NCBI RefSeq assembly: GCF_020906515.1
Contig: NC_085852.1
Location: forward strand, 372,001 to 436,000
Reading direction: 5' to 3'
DNA: 64,000 bases
Origin: Vanrija pseudolonga
Lineage: Eukaryota; Basidiomycota; Tremellomycetes; Trichosporonales; Trichosporonaceae
The position numbers were made by a program, and so were the translations under genes. Positions 33,189 through 44,576 of this stretch are shown here, piece after piece. The stretch's first letter is position 1, and the number at the start of each line of letters is the position of its first letter. Below the pieces are notes generated by a model, which had not been told where the DNA came from, searched no databases, and saw nothing but the letters and a program-made list of their open reading frames with translations.

Positions 33189-35942
33189 ATGCCTTCCCTC
33201 TTCGGCAGCAGCTCGAACCACGGGCACCACTCGCCCGGCCTCTCGATGCTCTCTGGCTCGCGGTCGCGCCCAGTCTCGAGACCAGCAAGCCCCACCGCGA
33301 CGGCGTTCAGCACCGACGACCCGCTCAACGACTACTTCAGCGCTAACGGTAACGGTAACGGCGTGCCCGTGCCCAACCGCCCCTCGCTCGCACACGCAGG
33401 CAGCAGCGCCTTCTCGTACGTCTCTGACGGGGTCGCGTCGACGCCCCACACGCCAGTCGGGTCGTACTCGGCCAGCAACTACGCCTCGTCGCTGCACAAT
33501 GGCTCTAGCGCCACCCACCAGCCCCTCGAGATTGTGCTCGACTCGGACAACCTCGTCCTCCGCGGCCAGGGCGGAGACCTCAACCCCGCGTACCTCTCTG
33601 GCCACCTCTCGCTCTGGCTCAACGAATCCACCAACGTCAAGGACATAACCATGACGCTGACCGGTAAAGCCAAGGTGCACTATACCGAGGCGTCGACGTG
33701 AGTAGTGCCGGGGAATGAGTTCGAGCTGTATTCAGCTCCACTTTTGACTCAGCCCCCCCAATGACCCTTGCAGCCTCCGCGACTCCAGCTGACACCCATC
33801 CGCAGCCACAACTACACTCACCCTATCGTGCACCATGACTGGTCGTTCCTCGACTCCACAAACGGCAAGAAGGGCAAATCCCACACCCTCAAGGCAGGCC
33901 ACCACACCTTCCCCTTCTCGTTCACGCTTGACGGTAACCTCCCCGCCTCATTCACCACCTTCACTGGCGATGGCGATGTGACGTACAAGCTGCGCGCGAC
34001 CGTGATCCGCTCGGGCCTCGCCTTCAACCTCAGCACGGCGCGCACGTTTGAGCTCACGCGCAGCTTCACCCACGAAGCGCTCGAGTTCAACCAGACCCTC
34101 GAGATTGAAAACACTTGGCCCGGCAAGATCATGTACAGCATCACGATCCCGTTCAAGGCGTACGCTGCCGGCGACGACATCCCCGTGCTCGTCAAGTTCA
34201 TGCCGCTCGCCAAGGGTGTCCGCGTGCTCAGCGTGTCGTCGGTGATCAAAGAGTACTCGCTCGTGCAGACGCGCACGAGCTCGCACTCGGACACACGTGT
34301 CGCCATTGCAGTCAAGCACGAGATCCAGGACGGCAAGGCGGTCCAAGTCGAGCGCGAGGTGACTCGCCCCCCGCCACACTGGCACGGCATCACCCAGGTC
34401 GAGTGGTCGCGTGCCAACTCGGCTTCCAACACCCAGCCCCCTACTCCCCCGAGCGAGACGACCGACGAGCCAACCAACAACTCGAGTGCCTCGCTCGCTG
34501 GCACGGACGTTACCGACGTCAACGTCGGTGACCACGAGGTGTCGACCAGCTTCAACGTCCCCATCCCTCCCTGGACCACCCCCAGCCACTCGGTCAAGCC
34601 AGTGTTTGTCAACCACAAGATCAAGTGGTCGTGCTCCATCGCCAATGCCGACGGACACATCTCGGAGCTGCGCTGCGCCCTCCCGATCATCATTCTCGGC
34701 CACAGCATCCTCGACGAGGCGCGCACGAACAGCGCTGCGACCCGTGCGCTGATGGTGAACGGTGCTGTTGATGAGAATGCAGCCGCCCAGATCGTCGACC
34801 TCCCGTCTTACAGCAACCACGTTTACGACCGTCTGGCTGTGACCGATTCGACGGCCACGGCCGGTTCGTCGGGCTTCTCGAGCATTGCTGGTTGGCGCAG
34901 TGTCAACGCCACGCCGCACCACTCGCCATCGCACACCCCGCCTACGTCTCGCCCTCCCTCGCGCCCCGCCTCGCCGGTCCATGGCAGCTCGCGCAACTCT
35001 GTCCACGAGGTGATCAACGACCTGCCACCGAGGCGACAGCTCGAGCTTGGCACTGAGGCATCGCTTCTTCGTTCGCTTGGAAACCTCGGTGGCCCAAGCG
35101 GCGAGCAGGACTCTGGCAGCTCCGGCGTCTCGGGCCACCACTCGGGCGTTCACTCCGGTGCGCACTCACAGCCCGTGTCTGGCCCGCACTCTGGCCACTC
35201 GACACCGCCCGACAGCTTTGCCATGTCTCGCGAGGGCTCGCGGAGCCGCACGACGTCGCGCGCGGGCTCGCGGGCTGGATCGCGTGCCTCATCGCCCGAA
35301 CGCGGACACGGTGAGCGGCCATCCGCGTCGCGCCGGAGCACCGGCCTCGGCGGCCTCCTCCACCTCCCCACTGGCCTCAAGCCTCTCTCGGCCCTCGGCG
35401 GCAAGTCACCTATCCTCCGCCACGGCACCGGCAGCGGTGGCGCGAGCTCGGCCTCATCGCCGATCCTGTCACCCAACTCCCCCGGTATTGGTCGTAACGT
35501 GTCGTTCATCAGCCTCGGCGCCAACGGTGGCGTCAGCACGAGCAACACTCGCCAGTCGGCCGTCACGATTGCGCCGTCGGCATTCACCCGCCCCGAGCGC
35601 CCTCGTCGCAGCAGCACTGGCGTGACCAACTTTTCGCTCGGCGGAGCTGAGACTCCCGACGACGAGGAAGAGGCGGTTGGCCGTCTGTCGCGCGTCCCGA
35701 GCTACACCGACAACGGGGACGCGTTTGTCGTTCCCCTCGACCCGTCGCTGCCGTCGTACGTCGACTCGGAGCGAGAGATTGAGCGCGCCAGGAGCCACAT
35801 TGATCTCATGCGCGCGCGGAGCGACACTTCGCTCGTCGCCCTCGGTTCGGCGGCGGCAGCGGCGGCGGAGGAGCGGGCGGAGGCGGAGATGGAGGGCGAG
35901 CACGCCACGCCTCACGCCCCAGCCCCGGCCGCAGCGGCGTAA
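33189..35942 (+). CDS. Alpha-arrestin (ART-type ubiquitin-ligase adaptor)
   Basis: Two exons (33189-33697, 33806-35942), 881 residues. Alpha-arrestins bind plasma-membrane transporters and recruit Rsp5/Nedd4 ligases for endocytosis. Arrestin_N begins near LEIVLDSDNLVLRGQGGDL and includes GHLSLWLNESTNVKDITMTL and HHTFPFSFTLDGNLPASF. Arrestin_C includes TLEIENTWPGKIMYSITIPF, VKFMPLAKGVRVLSVSSVIK and IKWSCSIANADGHISELRCA. After it come LPSYSNHVYDRLA and, near the end, LPSYVDSEREIERARSHIDL; LPSY is a common degenerate PY motif in ARTs. No strict PPxY was seen. The about 450-residue C-terminal tail is Ser/Gly/Arg-rich and probably phosphorylated. The N-terminal about 100 residues are low complexity. 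Confidence 0.92.
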
Positions 35943-36985
35943 CGCAAACACACACACACATTACACTCATCATACCTACATAGACTACACCAACACCGCT
36001 TTTTCCCCTATCCTGTAGCACCATCGGATGTTAAATGTACAACAGATTATAGACTATGAACAATGCTCCTTGATTTCTTTCCTGGTTTGAGCGGTGACTC
36101 CTTTCTCCGGTGGGGTCGGTGGAGGTGACTGGCTGGTGCGGTATGGGCGTCGAAGCCCGCGACCCGGCGGTGGTGCGGTGGTGCTGCCTCCCCGCGTGCC
36201 AAGCCCGCCCTCAGCCATCTGGCCGTGCCCTTCACCAAGCGTCTCTGCTACAAGAGTAGTGCGGCCTTGGCTACAACCTGATCGGAACGAGCGGCACTGT
36301 GCTTCCTGCCCACCTCTCTCCTGGCCTCAAGTCGCCGTCGTCACCACCGCACTGACGGTGCACCCTCCCATCGCTGTCGGCACCTGGACTAATTCCAAGA
36401 ACTCAATTGCACTACCCCGTACATTAACGCTGGGCACAAAGGTGTCCAGCAAGCGGCAGCAGTGGGCAACTGCCCGCGCGCGCGAGACCTGCAGGGGCAC
36501 GACCGCTGGGCGGGCGCCACACGCGCGTGATTTCTTTTTTGTTACCACTTTGAGCCGCGCGGCCCTGAAGAAAACATTAAACCAGGCGTCATGGCAGCCG
36601 ACATGCCGCATCGCACGGTGAGCGCTCGCAGCTCATGTCAGCCATCTCTTGCTCTGCCAGCGTCGTAGGCACAACGTAAGAGGGCGATTCCGGGTCAAGG
36701 GACCCTTGGGGGGCGACAGCCTTTCGTCGTTCCCTGGCTGGGACCTGCCTTTGCAATGAAGACTCGACTGGTACTGGCCTAGCGCTGTTCCATTCCATTC
36801 TGCCACCGCTGTGTCTGTTCCCCCCCAACACCAGCCCCCATAAATACCCCCTGGGCCACTTTACGTCTTCCCCATCTCCCACCTTTTCTCACAAGTTGCT
36901 GAGCAACTGTAGTCTACAGCTGTGCTGTCCGGAAGCTGGCCTTCCACCACCCTACCGCTCTCTTTCACTGCCCCGCCTTGCCACG
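35943..36985. other. Intergenic region; promoter and leader of the chitinase gene
   Basis: About 1 kb. The first part is the arrestin 3' UTR (cacacacacattacactcat). A TATA-like CATAAATA lies at 36839-36846, 140 bases before the chitinase start, followed by a C/T-rich leader. No other gene is supported. Confidence 0.5.
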
Positions 36986-39487
36986 ATGCTCCTCCACACC
37001 CTCGCCCTCCTCTTTCCTCTGCTGGCCGCAGGTGGGGCCCACGCCGCCGGCGGCGACCACTACGTCCCGCACCGGGTCGGCACGGCCAACAATGTCGTCG
37101 GGCGTGATGCCCTCCCTGCGCCTGCCGGCGGGGACCACTACGTCCCCCACCGCGCGGGTGGCGCGCACCCCGTCCGCGAGGTCCACGAGTACGTCTACTT
37201 CGACGAGCGCGGCCTGCCCATCACGGCCACGACGACAATCACGGACGTCAAGACCATCACGCAGACGATCTGGGTCGATGCGGTGCCTACGTCCGCGGGT
37301 GGCAACGACACGACGACGGCGGCGCCTACGACAACCGAGTCGCACTCTGCGTCCGAGACGGGCTCTGCGTCCGAGTCTTCCTCGGCGTCGGAATCCCACT
37401 CCGCCTCCGAGTCGGCGTCTTCCTCCATCGCCACCGGCACCGCCTCCCCCTCCGACTCTGGATCCTCCGCCCACCCGTCCGAGACGGCCTCGTCGTCGGC
37501 CTCCGCCTCCGCATCAGACTCTGGCACCGCTGGACCCACCGCCGCACCGTCTTCCTCCGGCCCCGTCCTCCCTTCAGGCGGCTTAATCGTCAACCCGCCC
37601 TCAAGCGAGAGCAGCAGCGCTAGTGCGACCGCTAGCGCCAACGCCACCGCAACTCCCTCGGAATCCGCTAGCAACTCTGGCTCGGCCGCGCCGTCTGCTT
37701 CGGAGGTCTCGTCGTCGGCTGTGCCCTCGGCGTCGGCTTCCGAGTCGGCCTCTGCGTCGTCGGCGTCCGCTTCTGAGTCTGCTTCGGCGTCGGCTTCTGC
37801 CTCTGCGTCCGCCTCCGCCTCCGAGTCGGCCTCGGCGTCCGCTTCTGCCTCTGAGTCCGCATCGGCGTCTTCCTCTGCCTCTGCCTCTGGATCTGCGTCG
37901 GCCTCCGCCTCCGCCTCTACGTCCGAGTCTGCTTCTGCGTCGGCCTCCGCCTCTGCTTCTGCGTCGGCCTCCGCCTCTGCTTCCGAGTCTGCTTCCTCAT
38001 CTGCCTCGGCGTCCGCCTCGGATTCCGCATCTGCGTCGTCCGAGTCCGCCTCTGCGACCGCCTCGGCCACCGACCCCTCCTCCGCCTCGGCCTCCGCCAC
38101 CGCCTCTTCCTCTGCCTCTTCCTCCTCCACCCGCCGTGGCCACCACACCACCGATGCTACCGCCTCTGAGACCGCATCTGAGACTGCGTCTGAGACCGCC
38201 TCGGAGACCGCCTCGGAGACCGCCTCGGAGACCGCCTCGGAGACCGCCTCGGAGACTGCCTCGGAGACTGCCTCCGCCACTGCTTCCTCTACCGCCGCTC
38301 CCTCTGCCTCTGCGTCGTCCGGTCCTCGCCCTGGTGGCAGCGTCGGCGGCCGCATCATGGCTGGCTACTACGCCGACTGGTCCGCTTCCTACCTTCCCCC
38401 CGAGTCGATCGACTGGTCCAAGTTTGACGTTGTCGACTTTGCCTTCGCCGAGCCCACGTCCGACGGTGGCCTCCAGTTCACTCAGGACAACTCGTCTGAC
38501 CTCCTCCATCGCCTTGTCAATCTCGCTCACGCCGCTGGCAAGCGGGTCAAGCTGTCTGTCGGCGGCTGGACCGGCTCGGCCTACTTCTCTACCCTCGTCG
38601 CTTCGTCTGGCTCGCGCAACCGCTTCATCCAGAACATTGTCCAGGCCTACAACGCTTACAACCTCGACGGCATCGACATTGACTGGGAGTACCCCGCTGC
38701 TCCTGGTGCGCCCGGTAACGCTCAGTCACCCGACGACTCGGCCAACTACCTCGTCTTCCTCAAGGCTCTCCGCGCTGCTCTTCCCGACGGTGCGCTCATC
38801 ACCGCCGCTACCCAGGTCTGGCCCTTCTACGGCCCTGACGGACAGCCCCTGCCCGATGTTTCCGACTTTGCCGCCATCTTTGACTGGATCCTGTTGATGA
38901 ACTACGACATTTGGGGCTCTTCGTCCCAGCCCGGCCCCAACGCCCCGCTCTCGGACGGCTGCAAGAACTCGACTCAGCCTACTGCCAACGCCTACGCTGC
39001 TGTTGCCTCGTGGCAGGCTGCCGGCTTCCCCGCAAACAAGATCACTCTCGGTGTCCCTGCCTACGGCTACCTCCAGAAGTCGTCTTCCACGCACCTCTAC
39101 CAGCGCAGCTGGCGCGGAATGTCTCCTCCTCCCCACAAGCGCCAGAGCGGCTCTGTCACGGTCAAGAACGAGGCCGGCGGCACCACCAACGGCCAGATCA
39201 TGTGGCACAGCCTCATCGACCAGGGTGCGCTTACTCTATCTGGCGGCTCGTACGTCGGCGCTGGTGGCTTCACTCGCCACTGGGACGAGTGCTCTTCGAC
39301 TCCCTGGCTCAAGTCTGAGTCTTCCGGCCAGATCGTCACGTACGACGACGTCGAGTCGATGAACATGAAGGGCCAGTTCGCTGCCCAGGCCGGTCTCAAG
39401 GGCTGCAACGTGTTCTCAATGGACGGCGACTACCTGGCTGGTGGCTTCCCTCTGACCGACGCTGTGCGTGCGGGCATGGGCATTTAA
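36986..39487 (+). CDS. Secreted GH18 chitinase with long Ser-rich N-terminal region
   Basis: Intron-less, 833 residues. The start is taken at MLLHTLALLFPLLAAGGAHA, a clean signal peptide; an in-frame ATG 90 bases upstream would hide it. GGDHYVPHR occurs twice (about residues 22-30 and 48-56). From about 110 to 450 the protein is almost only Ala/Ser/Glu, probably a heavily O-glycosylated stalk, ending in a run of SETA tetrapeptides. The GH18 barrel follows: IMAGYYADWSASYLPPESID, KRVKLSVGGWTGSAYF, and the catalytic LDGIDIDWEYP (DxxDxDxE with the acid Glu). ILLMNYDIWG and the C-terminal KGCNVFSMDGDY complete it. It hydrolyses chitin outside the membrane or in the wall. There is no GPI signal. 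The stalk precedes the enzyme, the reverse of yeast Cts1. Confidence 0.93.
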   Translation: MLLHTLALLFPLLAAGGAHAAGGDHYVPHRVGTANNVVGRDALPAPAGGDHYVPHRAGGAHPVREVHEYVYFDERGLPITATTTITDVKTITQTIWVDAVPTSAGGNDTTTAAPTTTESHSASETGSASESSSASESHSASESASSSIATGTASPSDSGSSAHPSETASSSASASASDSGTAGPTAAPSSSGPVLPSGGLIVNPPSSESSSASATASANATATPSESASNSGSAAPSASEVSSSAVPSASASESASASSASASESASASASASASASASESASASASASESASASSSASASGSASASASASTSESASASASASASASASASASESASSSASASASDSASASSESASATASATDPSSASASATASSSASSSSTRRGHHTTDATASETASETASETASETASETASETASETASETASETASATASSTAAPSASASSGPRPGGSVGGRIMAGYYADWSASYLPPESIDWSKFDVVDFAFAEPTSDGGLQFTQDNSSDLLHRLVNLAHAAGKRVKLSVGGWTGSAYFSTLVASSGSRNRFIQNIVQAYNAYNLDGIDIDWEYPAAPGAPGNAQSPDDSANYLVFLKALRAALPDGALITAATQVWPFYGPDGQPLPDVSDFAAIFDWILLMNYDIWGSSSQPGPNAPLSDGCKNSTQPTANAYAAVASWQAAGFPANKITLGVPAYGYLQKSSSTHLYQRSWRGMSPPPHKRQSGSVTVKNEAGGTTNGQIMWHSLIDQGALTLSGGSYVGAGGFTRHWDECSSTPWLKSESSGQIVTYDDVESMNMKGQFAAQAGLKGCNVFSMDGDYLAGGFPLTDAVRAGMGI
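38161..38281. repeat. 12-bp coding repeats (SETA)n in the chitinase stalk
   Basis: About nine to ten tandem 12-bp units (tcggagaccgcc and variants) encode Ser-Glu-Thr-Ala repeats just before the catalytic domain. The whole stalk region is low complexity on both strands, which also creates a long meaningless antisense open frame. Confidence 0.9.
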
Positions 39488-39845
39488 GCGGCCGACCGAC
39501 AATGACGATCCTCAACACTCTCCACCCCACCCTCCCCACCCAACCTCCCCTCCGCAACAACCTACCTACCATACATTGCCCAGCTGCTGGGAGTAGACTA
39601 CACCAATACTGTATAGCCCATGCTGGACATGGAATTAAATGCATACTCATGTAACTTGTGACGAAGCGGAATGGGCATGTGGGCATGTGACCACTGGCCG
39701 GCTATTGATACCAGGCCAGGCCCATGTTCTAGCGCAAAGTGGAGGTTGTCACCAAATTGCGTAACACTTCCAGCTGGCACACTAACATTGTCGACGACGA
39801 CGACAACGACAGTGTTCACGGCGGACACGACGACACGACGACACC
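39488..39845. other. Chitinase 3' region and methyltransferase promoter
   Basis: 358 bases between two plus-strand genes. A/T-rich segments near 39600-39660 (actgtatag, ggaattaaatgcatactca) are the likely chitinase 3' end. A gacgacgacgacaacgacag tract lies just before the methyltransferase start. Confidence 0.5.
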
Positions 39846-40836
39846 ATGGCGGCGCAGGCAGTGCACGGTAATCTGTCCCACGCGATGCGGGACAACTATG
39901 CCGAGCATGGCGTGGACGAGGTGGGTAGGCGGGGCGGGCGGGGGAGCGAAGCGTAGCCGTCGCCTTGTCTCCATGGTCGCTGGGTATCGTCCTCAATGGC
40001 TACCCCATGCCAGACGTCGCTACCCCCTCCCTGAGCAAGGTGACTGACACGCGCAGTACTACAAAAAGGTGGCCGCGACGTACCGCAACCCGTTCTACCC
40101 CGGCATCCGGAAGGCAAGTGGGCTATGCGCCGGCGTAGCTGACCCCGCAGGTCGTGTGGACGTTCATGACGCGGTGGTGGGAGGCCGAGGGGGTGAACTA
40201 TGGCGGGGAGAGGGCATTGAAGGTTCTGGATATGGCCGCGGGGAGGTGAGTCCGAGGCCGGGAGCGTAGCGGGCGGTGGTCTGTCGACCGTCCCTCTCCG
40301 TGAGTGAGCTGACAACGCAGCGGCGAAGCAACCCTCTGCCTCCTAGAATGGGAGAGCGCAGGCAAGCGCTCCGCCTCCCCCTCGTCCCCCTCATCCCCGA
40401 CCAAGTCCCCGCCCCGCCTGCCACTAGCGGTGCAGAGCACGCTGCCCTCCCGGCCCGCGTTCATCCCCCCGAACGCGCGCCGACGGGCCGCACAGGGAAC
40501 GAACGGCGCGGCGTCGGACGGCGCGAGCACGCCGCGCGCGCGCGTGTTCTCGGGGGCGATTCCGGCGTTGCCTAGGGGACTGGTGCTCGACGTTGTGGCT
40601 AGTGATCCTGTGAGTTTGAGATGAGCAATGGTGGGCGGGGTGAGAAGCAACAACCAACTCGGCGGTCAAGCGTCGCTCTCGCTCACATCTGCGATGTCGA
40701 GCGGCGGGCGGGCGGGCTGGGGGTCGACTCGAGGGTGGGCCTTGAGTGCACTGGCTGCGAGTGGCGACCGAGAGCAGTTCTCTGCATTCACTATGTGGTG
40801 GGCTCAAGAGTGCCACGAGCTGTGCTGTGAGGACGA

Positions 40837-40875
<39 letters not shown>

Positions 40876-42303
40876 CACCCACTCGGCTGTGAGGCCGGCA
40901 AGAGCGCCGGTACGAACCCCGGCGCGCCTCTGCGTACAGCAGTCCCACCTGCGTGCGTGGCGACACGGCCCACGCCAAGCCCACCGGCGCCCACGCGCGC
41001 GTATCCCACCGCCCCAATGACATGAGGGCGATGGCACGCCGATGACGCGCCGAAATGTCCCACTACGAGGCATAGCTCGCGCCTCTCGCGCCGGTCGCTG
41101 GACTAGTGGTTCATTCCGCGCAGCGCGCAGCGTAGCTCGCGCCTTATCTCTTCCTGGCCCCTTTCCAAGCCGCTCGCTCACTCACCGCAGTATACCGCGC
41201 CAGCATACTTTGCACGCACGTCGCGCGTGTGCCACCCACTATCGTTCTCGGACCTCGCCTCGGGGCGCCTGCCACCAGGCTACGACGACGAGCAGGGCGG
41301 GGAACCAATCTGGGACATCATCGTGTGCAGCTTCGCCCTCCACCTCTTGACCGAGCCGAGCGAGCTGTTCGCCCTGCTTGATGAGCTGAGCCGGCGCGCG
41401 ACTTGGCTTGTCATCATTGCGCCGCACAAGAAGCCAGAGGTGAGTGGCGTGGCGCGGTTCCCAGCCCTATGGCGCCTCGGCGGCTGGTCTGACTGCTATT
41501 GTTGGCACCAGCTACCGCCGTTCCCAGGGTTATCGTGCTGGCGGCAATGGTGGCATCGGTGGCAGCGATTGCCACTTGATTGTTGTGCAAAGACTCCCCG
41601 TGTCCAGCCAGTAGCCGTGTCACTCGTTTTATCTGCGTTTCGCTCGCTGACACTCGTGCTTGCTTCTGCTTACTTCTACCGCGGTGCCTGCTATCCACAT
41701 ATGCCGTTGGACACACCCGCTCGCTCGCTCGCTCGCTCCGATGGCTCCGATGCCGTCGCCCAAACCTTGCGCCTCCCGCCCCGTTCCCACACTTAGATCA
41801 AGGAGACATGGGGGTGGTCGCGGTGGGACATTGCCGCGTGGGCGCCCGCCGGCGACAAGCTGTACGGCGGGGCCAAGCGCGAGGAGGATGACGAGACCGA
41901 GCTCGAGATTGTGCGCGATAAGTAAGTGCTTTGGGCAGCCGCTGGCGTACTGGGCCGTCTTCGCTCCCCCCCTCGCGTCCGCTTGGCACGCTAGCGAGCA
42001 CGAGGGTCGCGCGGGTCGCGACAACGTGTCGAGGTCGCAGCGTGTAGGCTGTCGACAGCTGCCCCGTCGATGACGCATTCCGGCGGCATGCTGCGGCATG
42101 CTGCGGCGGCAAGACCTGCCGCTCGCTCGCTGGCTCGTCTCGTCTCGTCCGTTGGTGTCGGTTGGCACTGCCCGCTTCAGGCTTGCAGGCTTGAGATAAT
42201 GTTTGAGGGTGGCCGCTGCTGGACGCGCTAGTGTGATGATCGCTGACACGTTTCCTTTCGCTCCAGGGTCAAGCTAAGGCTCTACCGCTCCCAAGCAATC
42301 TAG
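39846..42303 (+). CDS. Class I SAM-dependent methyltransferase, function unknown
   Basis: Seven exons (39846-39920, 40057-40113, 40151-40245, 40321-40609, 41191-41439, 41797-41921, 42267-42303), 308 residues. Motif I is LKVLDMAAGSGEATLCLLEW, split by an intron. A later WDIIVCSFALHLLTEPSELF is the post-motif II strand/helix of a Rossmann methyltransferase, followed by WLVIIAPHKKPE and the terminal ETWGWSRWDIAAW block. An insertion of about 60 Ser/Pro/Arg-rich residues separates the first two strands. The substrate cannot be told. Three introns are unusually long for this genome (581, 357 and 345 nt), and intron 2 uses a GC donor (AAG then GCAAGT). The last exon encodes only 12 residues. Confidence 0.82.
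40837..40877. repeat. (CTGC)n microsatellite in a methyltransferase intron
   Basis: About ten uninterrupted ctgc units inside the 581-nt fourth intron. It is pyrimidine-rich on the coding strand; length variation could affect splicing of the intron. Confidence 0.95.
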
Positions 42304-42939
42304 TTGGGCTCGTTTTCCTAATCTAGCACAAGGGAGGGTCTGGCCTCATGCGAGGCACTCACCGCCAGTCAGGCTGCCAAGCTGCACGTTTGCAATGGGT
42401 GCCTCTTTCTTAGCGCATAAGCATAGCTTTGTATGGTTGTTTGACGCGCACGGAGTATGAGGTGGCATGGTGGCGCGGCGACACTGGCGGCTACCAACCC
42501 ACGCCCGGCCCATCCAAATGGAGAGAGCATAGAGATTAGCACTTGACGGCATAATGAGCGGGCGCGAGCACCAGCAGTAGCAGAAGTGGTACATAATGAG
42601 CGCGATGAGGCAATGTAATCAATCAGACGGGTGGTTGGAGCGGCCGCGTAGCGCCAAACAGCTGGGGAAGTGGCTAGCAGCTGGGCGTGTCGTGTCATGA
42701 GCACTGTCGTCGTCAATACTGGCATGCAGCAATGTTTGCTGGAGTATCACGTTTCGAAGTGCTACTGCATGCCGTGAGATGCTTCCCGCAGAGAACGATA
42801 TCTTTCGGCCTCCCGCCAGTCATGTCCCTCGGGGAATGGTATGAGGGTGGTGCGTGTGGTGTGGGTGGTGCCTTTGTGCCTTTGGGCCTGTGTGTCTTGC
42901 TTGGTGTCTTGCTGCTGCTGTCTTGCTCAGCTCTGCTGG

Positions 42940-42971
<32 letters not shown>

Positions 42972-43874
42972 CATGCTCCCTGCCCTGTCCTGTCCTTCTT
43001 TCTTTCTTCTGGGCATCTGGCCCCTCCTTGCCTCGCTCGCAGGCAGCCTATCTCTCGCCCCTGAGCCGGACGAACAGCGCAAGACAAGACAGCGCTAAAC
43101 GAGCCGGCGCGCCGGCGCTCATGTCTACTGAAATGTAGATTTGATTCACAGGCACCAGGCCCAAGACAGGCAGCCACGGCACAGGGTCCTGCATCGAGCT
43201 AGATTGTCAACAGGGATAACGGCAGGGTTGGGGTGGGTGGTGGCGTCCAGTTTATGGCGTCTAGAATACCGGGGCGCAAGTGGTGCTGCAGCAGTGGCCA
43301 GTGGGCAGGCAGGTCATCTTGTTTTATAAAGCTCACGCATGCCGGGTTGCTGCTGCTGTTCTTGCTCGTCGTCGCTGAGGAGTGAGCGAGCGACAGTGAC
43401 AGTACAGCAAAGACGACACCGACACTTCGCCGACGCCGACACACGCCGCCCATTCGAACGACGGCGTAAGCCCCCCACCACACCAACAACAGTGTACGCT
43501 CGATAAAGTTGACGCCCGTGGCGGCGCCTCCGATCCCCCCTGCTTTTGCGCAGCAAGTGACCACCCGGGTCGTGCGCGGCGAGCGAGTGTGGTACATACC
43601 TGTCGTCGCTTGTCGCTTTTCTTTGTTTCTTTCTTGCCTTGTCTTTTGTTGTCGTCGACGACGACGCGACCCGAGCCGAGCCCAGGCCGCACCGACACCC
43701 GACGAGAGAGCGACGCGACGAACCACTCTCTCGAAAAGACGACGACGAGAGATCGTCGCCCACCTCCCACCGACACCGTCGTCACCGACCTGAACCGAAC
43801 AACGCAGCCGGCCGGCGTTCGTCGACTGTGCGCTTTGCATTCGCCGACGACGCGTCTACATAAGCATCTGCAAG
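42304..43874. other. 1.57-kb intergenic region with microsatellite and TATA-like box
   Basis: No convincing gene. TTTATAAA at 43322-43329 is followed by about 540 bases of GC-rich sequence before the next start codon, implying a long 5' UTR or a leader intron for the membrane protein gene. Open frames on both strands (up to 213 codons) are Arg/Ser-rich noise. Confidence 0.45.
42939..42973. repeat. Second (CTGC)n microsatellite
   Basis: About eight ctgc units, the same motif and strand as the tract at 40837-40877 two kilobases away. The flanking bases differ, so it is not a copied segment but recurrent expansion of the same motif. Confidence 0.95.
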
Positions 43875-44474
43875 ATGGCGAGTGCGCTTCCCTCCCCCCC
43901 ACCACTTCGCGCAATGGGACAATCCCCACCCACACGAGCAGCGAGCATCAGCGCGCTCCTCGCTGGCCCACTGCCCAGCGTCATCGTCACCCCGCCCACG
44001 CCGCGCCCGCTCCTCGCCAGCCTGGACGACTACTTCGCCCCCACTGGGCCAGAGTACGACCCCGACCTGCTCGGCTACGGGCTCGTCTACCCCCGCCCGC
44101 AGGACACACAGGTGCGCATCCGCGCCCAGCGCCGCCGGAGAGCAGCACCACCCACACGCGACCTCGACGACCTGTGTACCGCGCAGATTCCTGGTCTGAT
44201 GGCCACGGCCGTCGCGCTCGGCTTGCCCTTCCCAGCCAGCATACGCTCCTTTAGCAAACCCCGCACGCGCTCCCACCTCGGCATGTTCCTCACCCTGCTC
44301 TTCTTCACGGTCGTCGTGTCCGCCGTGCTGCATACCCAGGTCGACACGCGCGTCGTCGGCATCACGATGCCGTCCCACCAGCACAAGCACGACTACGAGT
44401 CCCTCGTCGTCGATCTCCCACCACGGCGTGTGGTCAAGCTCGAACATGTTATAGAGGCCGGCGCATTCCACTAG
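43875..44474 (+). CDS. Unrecognised small protein with one membrane helix
   Basis: One exon, 199 residues, not recognised. The N-terminal half is Pro/Ser/Arg-rich with LASLDDYFAPTGPEYDPDLL and an RIRAQRRRRA basic patch. A single strong hydrophobic helix, MFLTLLFFTVVVSAVLH (about residues 136-152), is preceded by Lys/Arg (FSKPRTRSHLG). The final about 45 residues carry HQHKHDYESLVVDLPPRR. There is no signal peptide, so it may be tail-anchored or type II in the secretory pathway. Codon use resembles its neighbours. A second possible start lies 13 codons in. Being intron-less and small, it could be lineage-specific; confidence in the frame is good, in function none. Confidence 0.7.
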   Translation: MASALPSPPPLRAMGQSPPTRAASISALLAGPLPSVIVTPPTPRPLLASLDDYFAPTGPEYDPDLLGYGLVYPRPQDTQVRIRAQRRRRAAPPTRDLDDLCTAQIPGLMATAVALGLPFPASIRSFSKPRTRSHLGMFLTLLFFTVVVSAVLHTQVDTRVVGITMPSHQHKHDYESLVVDLPPRRVVKLEHVIEAGAFH

Positions 44475-44576
44475 ACGGCTACGGCTACACACAACTAGAC
44501 AGACAAGGACGCTAGACATCTCGTTGTAAACTATACTTGGGATTAAGGACAATCATTCTATGCATATACATAGACA

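Noticed and set aside
37195-38358. 387-codon antisense frame, almost all Glu/Ala/Asp, opposite the chitinase stalk
   Set aside because: Reverse reading of Ser/Ala codon repeats; not a protein gene.
42935-43020. Duplicated segment shared with the methyltransferase intron because both carry (CTGC)n
   Set aside because: The flanks do not match; these are independent expansions of the same tetranucleotide.
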